Positions 18,528 through 27,735 are shown, counted from the stretch's first letter. The stretch is 64,000 nt of DNA from an uncultured Saprospiraceae bacterium (GCA_937941765.1 CALDGQ010000017.1:179531-243530); one strand, 5' to 3'. A program made the numbers and translations. Notes: generated from the letters alone by a model not told the origin.

Positions 18528-18548
18528 GAAGGGTTTTACCCTTCACTG
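18528..18548. terminator. short perfect hairpin between convergent genes
   Basis: GTGAAGGGT-TTT-ACCCTTCAC forms a 9-bp perfect stem, about 40 bp beyond the stop codon of the minus-strand reductase gene. It lacks a strong T tract, so termination is only a possibility. Confidence 0.4.
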
Positions 18549-18576
18549 GTGGTTATGTCATCCCTTCAGGACTTTT

Positions 18577-18620
18577 CTTTGGAGGGAGACTATAGATTCT
18601 TTGGAGGGGACTTTAGATTT
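18577..18620. repeat. 22-bp tandem repeat across the 3' end of a gene
   Basis: Two adjacent near-identical units of the form TCTTTGGAGGG(A)GAC(T)TATAGATT at 18577-18598 and 18599-18620. The second copy encodes the last residues (KSPPKNL) of the ornithine-cyclodeaminase-like protein and the first holds its stop codon. Confidence 0.75.
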
Positions 18621-19537
18621 TGAGCTACTAAGACAGCAGCGATTAAATCTTCTGAAGCCATTCCTACTGATTTAAACAAGGTGATTTCATCGGCTGATTT
18701 TCTTCCTAAATTTTTGGTTGTGCATAGTGATGTCAAATCACCAACAACATCACCAATTTCAAATTTTCCTTCTTGCATTGGCGTTATCAAATCTCCTGTT
18801 TCTTCCAATGCATGTAATGAATCGACATAGATAGAAGCTCTTTCAATCACTAATGTATTGGCCTCTCTAGCGTGTGGTTGATAAGAACCTACTAAGTCTA
18901 GATGTTGCCCTTTCACCAACCACTCTCCTCTTATCAATGGCGCTTGACTATTTGTTGCACAACAAACAATATCCGCTTTACTAATGTGATGTTCGATTGA
19001 TTCGATTACTTCAATTTTAAACTCACATTCTTGCTCATTTTCTAAAAAATCTTTTAACAACTTTGCTTTTGTGATTGAACGATTCCATAACATTACTTTT
19101 TTGATCGGACGAATTGCGGCATGTGCACTAATCATAAACGGGGCAAGCATTCCCGCACCAATCATTAAAAGGGTAGCTGAATTTTCTCTTGATAAATAAC
19201 TTGAAGCCAATGCGGAAGCCGCTGCAGTTCGATGAGCAGTTAAAGCTTCTCCTTTCATTTTGTAAACTACCTCATTTTTTTTATCGCTTAATTCGTAGGT
19301 GGCTTCTATGGATGGGATTTTGTCTTTATAAACACTTACTCTTTTTACTCCGAACCAATCGTCCGTCCAAGCAGGCATAATCAAGCCTATGTGATCTCCC
19401 CAGTCTTTTACATCTCTTTCTGGTACTTCCATTTTCCCTAGGCCTCCTGAAAGCCCTTCGCGCAAAGCATCTATCAACTCTTTTGCTTCAATTGCTTGGT
19501 CGACCATTTCATTGTCTAGTTCAACTTCTCTGCTCAT
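18590..19537 (-). CDS. ornithine cyclodeaminase / mu-crystallin family reductase
   Basis: A 315-residue cytoplasmic NAD(P)-dependent enzyme. It shows the substrate-binding N-terminal segment, KMKGEALTAHRTAAASALAS near residues 93-112, the nucleotide-binding LLMIGAGMLAPFMI at ~122-135, and the second-half signatures VCCATNSQAPLIRGEWLVKG and HLDLVGSYQPHAREAN. Members include ornithine cyclodeaminase, alanine dehydrogenase and pyrroline-2-carboxylate or ketimine reductases; the last is the commonest role for generic members. It shares one base with the upstream HD gene (TAATG), so the two are translationally coupled at the end of a five-gene minus-strand run. Confidence 0.85.
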   Translation of the reverse strand: MSREVELDNEMVDQAIEAKELIDALREGLSGGLGKMEVPERDVKDWGDHIGLIMPAWTDDWFGVKRVSVYKDKIPSIEATYELSDKKNEVVYKMKGEALTAHRTAAASALASSYLSRENSATLLMIGAGMLAPFMISAHAAIRPIKKVMLWNRSITKAKLLKDFLENEQECEFKIEVIESIEHHISKADIVCCATNSQAPLIRGEWLVKGQHLDLVGSYQPHAREANTLVIERASIYVDSLHALEETGDLITPMQEGKFEIGDVVGDLTSLCTTKNLGRKSADEITLFKSVGMASEDLIAAVLVAQNLKSPPKNL

Positions 19538-20151
19538 TATAAATTTGAAATTTCATTTGCAATGTTTGTTCTTGCCTTTGCTTCATATTTTTCCCGATAG
19601 TACGCTGTATAATAAAGCGCTGTTCGATTTAAAAATGATTTCATGATTTTAGCTCTATTTCTTTTGTACAAAATTCCAGGGACCATTTTGTATTCCTTTC
19701 TAATGTCATTGCAATAGGTTTGATAAGTTTTTGGATCTGAACCCAAGATAGAAATATCGATATCCATAACATATGATTCACTGATATTTTTTGGTTGCTC
19801 TTTGTGAATGGTTGCTAGTATTAAATCATAAACAAATTCGATTGTATTGAAATCCGCTCCTTGTTTTTCAAGAAAAGATTTTGCTCGCTCTGCACTTTTC
19901 AATTCATTGTCTTTGCGAAATGGATCATAGATAACATCATGAAACCAAAATGCTAATGCTATCTCAGGTTTGTTTTCGATTGGTGTTACTTCGTTTAATT
20001 GATCTAGTTTATTGAGACAATCATTGATGTGATTTAGATTGTGATAAGCTCGGTCTGTTCCGTTGTACATTTTTGTGAGGTAGTCCAATTCTTTATGATT
20101 TTCTTTGAATTGGAAATGGTGCATCAAGGAATTCCATTTTTCGCTACTCAT
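19537..20151 (-). CDS. HD-domain metal-dependent hydrolase
   Basis: A 204-residue predicted metal-dependent hydrolase of the 'HD domain-containing' type. The metal ligands are visible in YHNLNHINDCL (His37, His41) and in FWFHDVIYDP (His71, Asp72), with a later Asp in MDIDISILG. Such proteins are usually phosphohydrolases of nucleotides or related small molecules, but this subgroup has no assigned substrate. It lies 30 bp after the GT-C membrane enzyme and overlaps the reductase gene by one base. Confidence 0.8.
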   Translation of the reverse strand: MSSEKWNSLMHHFQFKENHKELDYLTKMYNGTDRAYHNLNHINDCLNKLDQLNEVTPIENKPEIALAFWFHDVIYDPFRKDNELKSAERAKSFLEKQGADFNTIEFVYDLILATIHKEQPKNISESYVMDIDISILGSDPKTYQTYCNDIRKEYKMVPGILYKRNRAKIMKSFLNRTALYYTAYYREKYEAKARTNIANEISNL

Positions 20152-20181
20152 GATTTTATTTTTGATTCATATCTAGAATTT

Positions 20182-21681
20182 CTATTCCCTAATTTCATAA
20201 AGATAAACCGAACTACCATACGCTTCTAACTTCTGATGCTGCTTACCAATCGTATTTAAATATTCTGGATAAATTTTATTGTCATTCAATCCATTCATTC
20301 TTTTATAATGAGAAAGTAGGAACCAGACTCTTTTGTTTTTTAGTTTAGAAATATCTTGTTTCCAATTTCCATAAGGCGATTCGCCGATTACAATGTCGAG
20401 TCCATTTAAGTCGTATTTATTTTTGTAAAAATCGAATTGGGAAATAGCAAATGGGTAAACATACAGGACGTCCCCAGGTTGTTTGTTTTTATCAAGAAAC
20501 TCGAATGATGATTTAATCTCTTCAATTTGTCTGGGTGCCGCAGTTTTGTGGATGGTATTTAAAAATGATTGCAAAAGTAAAACGCAACCAAGGATCGGTG
20601 AAATAAAAGAAGCATATTGATTTTTAGTAACTCTTGCGATTACGTCATTTATTTGTTTTAATCCTATAACCACAATTATTATCAACATCGGTATTGTGAA
20701 CAACATCAATCTCGGAATGGTAGAATATTTTTGTAATGCAGATGCTCCAAATGCAATCATCACAGGCAATAATAAAAGTAAGATGATATTGCGATTGTCA
20801 GTAGATGGCCTCCAAAAATTCATAACACCTCGGTAAACTCCTAACAAAAAAACAACTCCACCGACAAACTTAAAATGAATACCAACGGGATTACTAAACA
20901 AATCAAAAAAAGATTTTTGATACCACTGCAAACTTTCTAATTGCCAAAATTGAAGTGGCATGTAATAAGGTTGATGAAAATTTTGTAATTGATCAACGCC
21001 AACAGAATGTCGCAAGAAAAAGAAATAATAAATCAAAAAACTGACGCCCCAGGTCATTCCAGCAAGGTCTAGTTTTTTTATAAATTCTTTTTTGTCAGTA
21101 CTCCAAAAGTGTATTAACAATGCTATAAAACTTCCTGCCAAAACGAAAATACTTGGCTGAGAAAACCAAACACAAATGGCACCACCTACTCCATATCGAA
21201 TGAATGAACGATCGTCAATTTTTGAAGCAAATAAATCGATACTCAACAATAATATTACAATCGCAATTAAAACATCACCGCTATATTGTTTGACATCATT
21301 GGTGTAGTGAATGTGTTGTGAACAGAAAACGAAAAAACCTAACGCTAATAATAAATAAGGGCCTTTCAATATTTTATTCGCCAATTTGTAAAAAAGAAAA
21401 ATGGATAAAAGTCCGCAAATAAGTGGAAAGAGTCGCAAAGCTAACTCACTGTCTCCCAATAAATTAGTAGATAATTTTTCAATCCATAAGAAAGGTATCG
21501 GTGCAGCCTGCGCATTATCTAAAACACCGGTAAGTTCTGTAAAATTTTTCTGAATGATATTGTTGGAAACGAAAGCTTCATCATGTTCTAGCGCACGATT
21601 GTAGCAATACGGTTGCAATCTTACTAATACGCCGATGAATAAAAGCACAATCGCCCAAACTTTAAAATTCCCCAATTTCAT
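20182..21681 (-). CDS. GT-C fold membrane glycosyltransferase-like protein (GT39/PMT type)
   Basis: A 499-residue polytopic membrane protein with about ten hydrophobic segments. The first external loop carries NRALEHDEAFVSNN; the HDEA acidic motif is where GT39/ArnT-type enzymes bind the lipid-linked donor. Downstream is the QAAPIPFLWIEKL...ALRLFPLICGLLSI pattern typical of this clan. The C-terminal ~110 residues are a soluble domain (YPFAISQFDFYKNKYDL). It should transfer a sugar from a polyprenyl donor to an exported acceptor. The acceptor is unknown, although the two exported proteins encoded just upstream are candidates by position only. Confidence 0.78.
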   Translation of the reverse strand: MKLGNFKVWAIVLLFIGVLVRLQPYCYNRALEHDEAFVSNNIIQKNFTELTGVLDNAQAAPIPFLWIEKLSTNLLGDSELALRLFPLICGLLSIFLFYKLANKILKGPYLLLALGFFVFCSQHIHYTNDVKQYSGDVLIAIVILLLSIDLFASKIDDRSFIRYGVGGAICVWFSQPSIFVLAGSFIALLIHFWSTDKKEFIKKLDLAGMTWGVSFLIYYFFFLRHSVGVDQLQNFHQPYYMPLQFWQLESLQWYQKSFFDLFSNPVGIHFKFVGGVVFLLGVYRGVMNFWRPSTDNRNIILLLLLPVMIAFGASALQKYSTIPRLMLFTIPMLIIIVVIGLKQINDVIARVTKNQYASFISPILGCVLLLQSFLNTIHKTAAPRQIEEIKSSFEFLDKNKQPGDVLYVYPFAISQFDFYKNKYDLNGLDIVIGESPYGNWKQDISKLKNKRVWFLLSHYKRMNGLNDNKIYPEYLNTIGKQHQKLEAYGSSVYLYEIRE

Positions 21682-21706
21682 TGTCGTAAAATAAGGAGAA
21701 TTTTGT

Positions 21707-23128
21707 TTAGAAAGTAACCTTAATTAATTTGAGTTTGTTTCGATTTTCGCTGGGTACAATCAATTCATTTGCTGCCACTTGAATCGCATCCCGGAAACGC
21801 AAACGCAATTTTTGATCTTCTGTACTTAAGATACTATTTCTGTCAAAATCTCCAATGCCATTGACAACATATTCACTGACAGTGTTTTCGTATTTGATTT
21901 CATCATTGAAGAGAAACCGAAGATTAGAGGGCGTCTTTAAAAGAAAAAAGGAAGAAAATATGGCATCATCATTTTGAGAATATTGCTTTTTGTGCAAAAT
22001 AGTATTCCAATGAATTTCACCATCTGGATGAATCGAAACCAAAAATATATCTTCATAAAAATAATCTACAACATTACGCACACCTGATCCTGAAACATAG
22101 CTTCTTGCCGTTGACATGTTTCGTTCCGTATGTCTGTTTTCTTCTCCGACAATTAAAATTCCACCATCTTTTCGCAACACGATTTCTTGAATACTCGCAT
22201 CCACCAGTCCTTTGTCTTTTTTCTGCTCTTTGCCAAGTACGTCCGTCAAAAATTTAGCTGTAAACCCTTCAAATACTTTGGTAAAGCTGCTTGGATCATT
22301 ATGCGGAATTTTCAAAAAGAAAAAACCATCACTACGTCCTCGATTGCTTTCAGAATATAAACCAGCTGCCAATAAATTTTTATTCAAATTGTCATAGACA
22401 AAATGGACATCGTATGTTAAGTATTCGCTCATTGGAATTTGGTGTAGTTCAGGAGCGTCCACATCATTACCATAATATAGTACTTCAAAACGATGATCCT
22501 CTTTTTGCATTTTCTTATTATCCTTCTCAAAAATTACATGGAAGCCACCATTATTATCTACCAACATGCGCTTGATATTTCTTTGCGCATTCATGTCTTC
22601 AAGCATGAATTTCCGTTCCCACAACACTTCCATTCGATCTAAATCAAAAGTAGTCACGTATAGTTCTGTACTTTTTTCTACATGGTAAATTGAAATCACT
22701 TTTTTATTTTCAGAGTAGATCATCTTTGCAGAAGGAACAAAATATTTTTTTCCATAGTCCACAATCGTTGTAGAATCTTTGAGATTGGCAGCAGCATCGT
22801 AACGGTGGACTTTAGCAATGATTCCTTGCTTACTTTTAAATTGATAAATCAAATTGAATTCATCTTTACCAGGAACGATCCCAATAACAACAGGTCGCCG
22901 TTTGTCCAATTCAAGATCTTTTTTCCAACTTAATCGCATTTTGTGATCAAAAGCTTGAATCTCATAAGTCGATTCTTTGTCCCGATATAACAAGGTTCTC
23001 CCTTTCATATTACCTATCAATTCATAGGCAACATCATTGCGAATAGAAATCGCTTCAGAAACCGTAACAGTCTGTCCAATAAGTAGTGTTGGAAACACTA
23101 AAGCAAGAAGAATAAGAATGCGTTTCAT
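21707..23128 (-). CDS. exported hypothetical protein, beta-propeller-like
   Basis: A 473-residue protein with signal peptide MKRILILLALVFPTLLIGQ. The rest is a series of beta-rich repeats (YEIQAFDHKMRLSWKKDL, YVTTFDLDRMEVLWERKF, EDIFLVSIHPDGEIHWNTIL) consistent with a propeller, without catalytic motifs. Similar proteins are widespread and uncharacterised in Bacteroidota. It lies between the MORN-repeat gene (48 bp) and the GT-C gene (25 bp) in one minus-strand run. Confidence 0.7.
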   Translation of the reverse strand: MKRILILLALVFPTLLIGQTVTVSEAISIRNDVAYELIGNMKGRTLLYRDKESTYEIQAFDHKMRLSWKKDLELDKRRPVVIGIVPGKDEFNLIYQFKSKQGIIAKVHRYDAAANLKDSTTIVDYGKKYFVPSAKMIYSENKKVISIYHVEKSTELYVTTFDLDRMEVLWERKFMLEDMNAQRNIKRMLVDNNGGFHVIFEKDNKKMQKEDHRFEVLYYGNDVDAPELHQIPMSEYLTYDVHFVYDNLNKNLLAAGLYSESNRGRSDGFFFLKIPHNDPSSFTKVFEGFTAKFLTDVLGKEQKKDKGLVDASIQEIVLRKDGGILIVGEENRHTERNMSTARSYVSGSGVRNVVDYFYEDIFLVSIHPDGEIHWNTILHKKQYSQNDDAIFSSFFLLKTPSNLRFLFNDEIKYENTVSEYVVNGIGDFDRNSILSTEDQKLRLRFRDAIQVAANELIVPSENRNKLKLIKVTF

Positions 23129-23176
23129 AAAAATTAAATTTTAGAATTCTGGATCTCCCTCTGTTTGCTTTTTTTG

Positions 23177-24454
23177 TTAATTGGTTAATAAGTTTAAATC
23201 GATTCGGTTGTCATGAATATTGACAGTTTCCGAAACTCGTTTTAGTAAGTTAGTAATTTCATTGGTATTGTCTGAATTTGTAACAACACTATATAGATTT
23301 AAAATTCGATCTCCAATGATAAATGAATAATAATGTTCTTCGACGACAGTTCTCGGCTTTTGTTCTCCTTTACTGCTTGGTGAAATGAAATGCCACTCAA
23401 CATATTCAACTCCATTTTTGTTTTTTCCAAAATCAGATTTCACATCAATATCAAACTTCGTTGCATCTTTAATTATCTTCGACTCTTTATCTACATATTC
23501 TTTTAAAAGTTCCTTTGAAGATTTTGTTGCGTTCTCTTCTGAAAAATATTTATCCTTTGCGTAATCAAACATTTGTAACAACTTACCTTCAACTGCAAAA
23601 GTGATTTCTGCATCTTCTCGAAAATAAACTTTATCAGAAATTACATCAACTGAATAATAATCTTTTGTGTGATTGAAAACCTGGACATATCCTTTTGAAG
23701 TTCTGATATTTCCGCTACGAAAATTTTTGTCTTCAATTAGTTCACCTTTATTATAGGTTTTTTCTTCTAGGATAATTCCTTTTTTAGAATAGATATACGC
23801 CTTTCCATCTTCGAGGTCATTGACATAATTGACTTCACTATTCAATTGCCCATTCATGAACCATTCTTTAGTGCTTCCACTCTTCATACCATTAACAAAA
23901 TGACTTTCCAATTGTTGCTGACCTTTCGGGTGCCACTTTTTGACCACACCATCTGGCAAGCCCTTTTTGTAGTTCACTTCTTGTTCTTTATCACCATTTT
24001 TAAACCACCAAGTGAAAAGTCCTTCTTCTACTCCTTTTACCATTTTGCCTTCCGACATTTTTTGAGCATTCGCATACCATTCTGTAGCAACTCCATCTGC
24101 CATTCCATTGACAAAGTGTACTTCTTGTTTTTTATTGCCGTTGTCATACCATCTTGTCTCGGTTCCTACTGGTACATTTTTTTCATAAGTAGCTTCAAAT
24201 ATTTTTTTTCCATTGAAAGCCCATTCTCTAGAAACGCCATTGAGTTGTCCATCTTTGAGATTGATTTCCAATTTTTTCTTACCATTATAATGCTTGTCAA
24301 TCGCTTTTCCTGTAAATGGTGGAATGGTATTTTTTTGGAAATATTTTCCTTTGATGTAATCCAATTCTTGAAAAGGAATTTTTTGTGCAATTGCGATAGA
24401 ACAAGTTCCTAGGAAGCAAATAAATAGGGTAATTGATTTTATATAATATTTCAT
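23177..24454 (-). CDS. exported MORN-repeat (YwqK-like) protein
   Basis: A 425-residue protein with signal peptide ending IAIAQ. Residues ~45-235 contain about eight MORN-variant repeats of ~23 residues (for example YDNGNKKQEVHFVNGMADG, FKNGDKEQEVNYKKGLPDG), the pattern annotated as 'YwqK family antitoxin'. Residues ~240-425 form a second, unrecognised mixed alpha/beta domain. The antitoxin label is a family name only: an export signal and the absence of an adjacent toxin argue against that role here. It is the first gene of the five-gene minus-strand run. Confidence 0.75.
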   Translation of the reverse strand: MKYYIKSITLFICFLGTCSIAIAQKIPFQELDYIKGKYFQKNTIPPFTGKAIDKHYNGKKKLEINLKDGQLNGVSREWAFNGKKIFEATYEKNVPVGTETRWYDNGNKKQEVHFVNGMADGVATEWYANAQKMSEGKMVKGVEEGLFTWWFKNGDKEQEVNYKKGLPDGVVKKWHPKGQQQLESHFVNGMKSGSTKEWFMNGQLNSEVNYVNDLEDGKAYIYSKKGIILEEKTYNKGELIEDKNFRSGNIRTSKGYVQVFNHTKDYYSVDVISDKVYFREDAEITFAVEGKLLQMFDYAKDKYFSEENATKSSKELLKEYVDKESKIIKDATKFDIDVKSDFGKNKNGVEYVEWHFISPSSKGEQKPRTVVEEHYYSFIIGDRILNLYSVVTNSDNTNEITNLLKRVSETVNIHDNRIDLNLLTN

Positions 24455-24540
24455 AAAAATTGAGCTCGGTTTAAGTTATTGGTTCAACGAGTGAAAAAGC
24501 TCCAATCGTATAAACGTATTACAAATTTCAAAAGGCATTA

Positions 24541-24701
24541 ATATAAATTGTAGTAGAAAATTCCAGAATTCTATGAGCAAAATTTACAGATATCTACGTT
24601 AGAAAGCCTCGTTATAACTACGGCTATGTCTACGTTTTCCGCCTTGATCTCTATAAATTTTTCATCATATAATATCAGTAATTTCATAATACAATTTATA
24701 T
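24541..24701 (-). repeat. 161-bp palindromic element, copy A (MITE-like)
   Basis: Bounded by inverted termini ATATAAATTGTA (24541-24552) and TACAATTTATAT (24690-24701). Its reverse complement matches the 162-bp element at 40211-40372 over the whole core, e.g. GAAAAATTTAT.GAGATCAAG and GCGGAAAACG, then a TAAATTTTGCTC block. Each half is an imperfect inverted copy of the other, so single-stranded DNA or RNA would fold into one long hairpin. No coding capacity. Confidence 0.8.
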
Positions 24702-24796
24702 AAGAAAATCATAAGGTTTCTAAATACGGTGCAAAAATATACCTTTCCTGTTTAAAAATTTATGCTAATTTTCTCAAAGCCAAGAAGCTTTTCAAA

Positions 24797-24874
24797 TGTA
24801 TGATGTATGATAGGACCGTTATGGCGTGAGCAAGCAATAACGGTCATATCATTAATCATACATCATACATTCGA
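24797..24874. repeat. nested long hairpin upstream of ftcD
   Basis: The outer arms ATGTATGATGTATGAT and ATCATACATCATACAT enclose an inner perfect stem GACCGTTAT/ATAACGGTC around a GC-richer loop. This is about 65 bp before the ftcD start codon. It may be a repeat remnant or a structured element; there is no T tract for classic termination. Confidence 0.7.
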
Positions 24875-24939
24875 ATTTGGCTCTGCCAATATGAGAGAAG
24901 TTTAGTAACTTCGAATTTCCTTTTTCGAAATATAAAATC

Positions 24940-26628
24940 ATGACAAAAAAACAATTAATTGAATGCGTTCCTAACTTCAGTGAAGGACGCGATATGAGTA
25001 TTATAAAAGAAATCACAGATGTGATTGAATCCGTGGAAGGAGTCAAACTATTGGATGTCGATCCAGGGATGGCTACCAATCGAACAGTGGTCACTTTTGT
25101 TGGCGAACCTGATCCTGTCATTCAGGCTGCATTTTTGGCAATCAAAAAAGCAAGTGAGGTAATTGATATGTCAAAACACACTGGAGAACATCCTAGAATG
25201 GGTGCAACAGATGTTTGTCCTTTGATTCCAATTTCGAATATCTCGATGGAAGAGGTCGTTGAATATGCACACAAATTGGGGGCAATGGCCGGAGCAGAAT
25301 TAGACATCCCATTTTATTTATATGAAGCGGCAGCTAGCAAAAAAGCTTGGAAAAATTTGGCAACCGTAAGAGCTGGAGAATATGAAGCACTTCCTCAAAA
25401 ACTAAAAAAAGCAGAATGGAAACCAGATTATGGACCCGCAAAATTCAATGCTAAATCAGGTGCTACTGCAATCGGTGCACGTGATTTTTTAATTGCTTAT
25501 AACGTAAACTTAAACACCACTTCTGTAAAACGTGCGAACTCTGTTGCATTTGATGTCAGAGAAAAAGGTCGCGTCAAAAGAAAAGGAAATAAATTAAGTG
25601 GTGAAATTCTCAGAAATAAAAAAGGAGAACCGCTACGTCAAAAAGGAGCTTGCAAATCTGTAAAAGGAATCGGTTGGTATATTGAAGAATATGGAGTCGC
25701 TCAAATTTCTATGAACTTGACAAATATCAATGACACACCACTCCATGTTGCTTTTGAAGAATGTGTGAAAAGTGCTAACAACCGTGGTCTCCGCGTCACT
25801 GGTTCTGAATTGGTTGGATTGGTCCCATTAAAAGTGATGTTGGATGTCGGAAAATATTTTTTAAATAAACAACAAAGATCCGTTGGTGTTTCCGAATCAG
25901 AAATTATCAAAATTGCAATCAAATCTTTGGGCTTAGATGAATTGGGGAAATTTGATCCACAAAAAAAGATTATTGAATACAACCTCCAATCAAGAAGTGA
26001 AACACCATTATTAAATATGGACTTGACTGCTTTTGCTAATGAAACAGCAAGTGAAAGCCCTGCTCCAGGTGGTGGTTCGATTTCTGCTTATGTTGGTGCA
26101 TTGGGCGTATCGCTTGCAACGATGGTTTCCAACTTATCCGCTGTAAAAAAAGGATGGGAAAAAGATTGGAAAAAATTCTCCCAACATGCTGAAGACGGAC
26201 AGGTACTGAAAGACACTTTGTTACAACTTGTAGATGAAGACACCAACTCCTTCAATGCTATTATGGAAGCATTTCGTTTGCCTAAAACAACTACATCAGA
26301 AAAAGCGGCCCGAAAAAAAGCAATCCAAGATGCAACCAAATATGCAATTGAAGTCCCTTTTAAAGTAATGGAAGTTTCGTTGAAATCATTTGATTTGATC
26401 AAAACAATGGCGAGTTCTGGCAACCCAAATTCCGTAACAGATGCCGGTGTTGGCGCTTTATGTGCACGCACAGCAGTACGAGGTGCATTCTTGAATGTCC
26501 AAATAAATTGTGGCGGTTTGACAGACCAAAAATATGTGGCAAACGTTTTGAAGAAAGGTAAACGTATCTGTCAACAAGCAGAAAAGCTAGAAAAAGAGAT
26601 TATGAAAATTGTTGATAAAAAAATGTAA
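24940..26628 (+). CDS. ftcD: bifunctional glutamate formimidoyltransferase / formimidoyl-THF cyclodeaminase
   Basis: A 562-residue cytoplasmic enzyme of histidine degradation. Residues 1-~330 are the formiminotransferase: LIECVPNFSEGRD at the start, catalytic-region SKHTGEHPRMGATDVCPLIP near 74-93, and GARDFLIAYNVNL. Residues ~350-562 are the cyclodeaminase four-helix domain (SPAPGGGSISAYVGALGVSL). It moves the formimino group from formiminoglutamate to tetrahydrofolate and then releases ammonia to give 5,10-methenyl-THF. No hutH, hutU or hutI is in the window, so the rest of the pathway must be elsewhere. Confidence 0.95.
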   Translation: MTKKQLIECVPNFSEGRDMSIIKEITDVIESVEGVKLLDVDPGMATNRTVVTFVGEPDPVIQAAFLAIKKASEVIDMSKHTGEHPRMGATDVCPLIPISNISMEEVVEYAHKLGAMAGAELDIPFYLYEAAASKKAWKNLATVRAGEYEALPQKLKKAEWKPDYGPAKFNAKSGATAIGARDFLIAYNVNLNTTSVKRANSVAFDVREKGRVKRKGNKLSGEILRNKKGEPLRQKGACKSVKGIGWYIEEYGVAQISMNLTNINDTPLHVAFEECVKSANNRGLRVTGSELVGLVPLKVMLDVGKYFLNKQQRSVGVSESEIIKIAIKSLGLDELGKFDPQKKIIEYNLQSRSETPLLNMDLTAFANETASESPAPGGGSISAYVGALGVSLATMVSNLSAVKKGWEKDWKKFSQHAEDGQVLKDTLLQLVDEDTNSFNAIMEAFRLPKTTTSEKAARKKAIQDATKYAIEVPFKVMEVSLKSFDLIKTMASSGNPNSVTDAGVGALCARTAVRGAFLNVQINCGGLTDQKYVANVLKKGKRICQQAEKLEKEIMKIVDKKM

Positions 26629-26647
26629 CACAATCAGTTCCATAGAC

Positions 26648-27673
26648 ATGAATAAATTAATATATACTTTTTTCTTTTTATGCTTTGCCGTTTCCATAAA
26701 TGCGCAAAACAAATTTACTTACATTGAAGACCGTGTTTTTAACACTTATAATGATATGGTCGGGTACAATTTTGTACCTAAAAAAATGGAGATTCCTCAT
26801 GAATATGATGAAGATCTGAGCGCTGGTGAATATTCTTTTGGTATTACTCGTGCCAATTTATATGTTGATGGAGGTGAATTGAAAGGGGTTTACAACATCA
26901 ACAATTCAGATCAACAAGATTATGGTTACAAGTTGACGCTGATGAATGCACGGGACCCGACTTCACAAGGACATCTGAAAATCATTGTCAACAAAAACAA
27001 AAATGTCGATGCACTGATTTTTAAAAAAGATCGCAAAGACAAAGAGATCATTTTCTTCCTTAGTGAAACACCGGAGCGACTTATGGATCGTGAAGAAAAG
27101 TATTTTACAGATAAGCAAGAAATAAAACTGGAAGAAACGGACAGTATCTGGAATCAAACCATTCGTCCTTTCTTCGTTATTGAAAATAATTTTCAAGATC
27201 GCTTGGAAGTGAATGATAGTACCAGTATCCAATTTATCGAAACCATTAAAATCACGGAAAAGAAAAAGCGCGTCAAAAAGAAAAAGAAGAAGAAGAAAGA
27301 CGAAGCGGAAGAATTGACAGAAGAAGAATTGATGATGGAAGAAGATAGAATGGCAATGAAGGCATTAGGATTGGAAGAAGCGGAAGACGAAGATCCTAAG
27401 GAAAATATCAAATTAAAAATTGATAAATCTTATTTCATCGAGATCAAACAAAAAGTAAAATTCGATAATGGAACCGTAGAAGATAAAGTGTGGACTTACC
27501 CAATCAAGAAAGTCATAGAAAGAGAAGATGAACATGCTGAACCTGGTCAAAATCGTTTTGAGCTTGAATTTACAACCAATAAAGGAGATCAAATATATTT
27601 GTACTTGACACACAAACGTACCATTTCCTCTATGCAGTTTATCGGTAGAAAGTTTTTGATGAGAGGAAATTAG
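26648..27673 (+). CDS. exported hypothetical protein with Lys/Glu-rich linker
   Basis: A 341-residue protein. The start at 26648 is chosen because MNKLIYTFFFLCFAVSINAQ is a complete signal peptide; the frame opens earlier inside ftcD. A beta-rich N-terminal domain (to ~residue 190) is joined to a second beta-rich domain by a highly charged linker of lysines followed by glutamates (KKKKKKKKDEAEELTEEEL, about residues 205-240). No family recognised. It lies 19 bp after ftcD and may be cotranscribed, but its function seems unrelated. Confidence 0.7.
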   Translation: MNKLIYTFFFLCFAVSINAQNKFTYIEDRVFNTYNDMVGYNFVPKKMEIPHEYDEDLSAGEYSFGITRANLYVDGGELKGVYNINNSDQQDYGYKLTLMNARDPTSQGHLKIIVNKNKNVDALIFKKDRKDKEIIFFLSETPERLMDREEKYFTDKQEIKLEETDSIWNQTIRPFFVIENNFQDRLEVNDSTSIQFIETIKITEKKKRVKKKKKKKKDEAEELTEEELMMEEDRMAMKALGLEEAEDEDPKENIKLKIDKSYFIEIKQKVKFDNGTVEDKVWTYPIKKVIEREDEHAEPGQNRFELEFTTNKGDQIYLYLTHKRTISSMQFIGRKFLMRGN

Positions 27674-27691
27674 ATCTATCGCAATCAGTAT

Positions 27692-27735
27692 TAAAAAAAA
27701 GGCAAATCGATTTCAACTCGATTTGCCTTTTTATT
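27692..27735. terminator. bidirectional terminator between convergent genes
   Basis: AAGGCAAATCGA (27699-27710) and TCGATTTGCCTT (27718-27729) form a perfect 12-bp stem flanked by A8 and T5, serving both the plus-strand gene ending at 27673 and the minus-strand gene ending at 27761. Confidence 0.9.

Larger units (their letters stand above)
24455..24939. other. divergent intergenic region with two palindromic structures
   Basis: 485 bp between the MORN-repeat gene and ftcD. It contains the 161-bp palindromic element (24541-24701) and, separately, the nested hairpin at 24797-24874. No open frame in it looks real. Confidence 0.7.

Noticed and set aside
23846..24412. 188-codon plus-strand frame opposite the MORN-repeat gene
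   Set aside because: Phe/Ser-rich antisense product of the MORN repeats; the minus-strand gene has a signal peptide and a clear repeat pattern.
23177..24454. Toxin-antitoxin system (YwqK antitoxin label)
   Set aside because: The protein has a signal peptide and no adjacent toxin candidate; the label reflects only MORN-type repeats.
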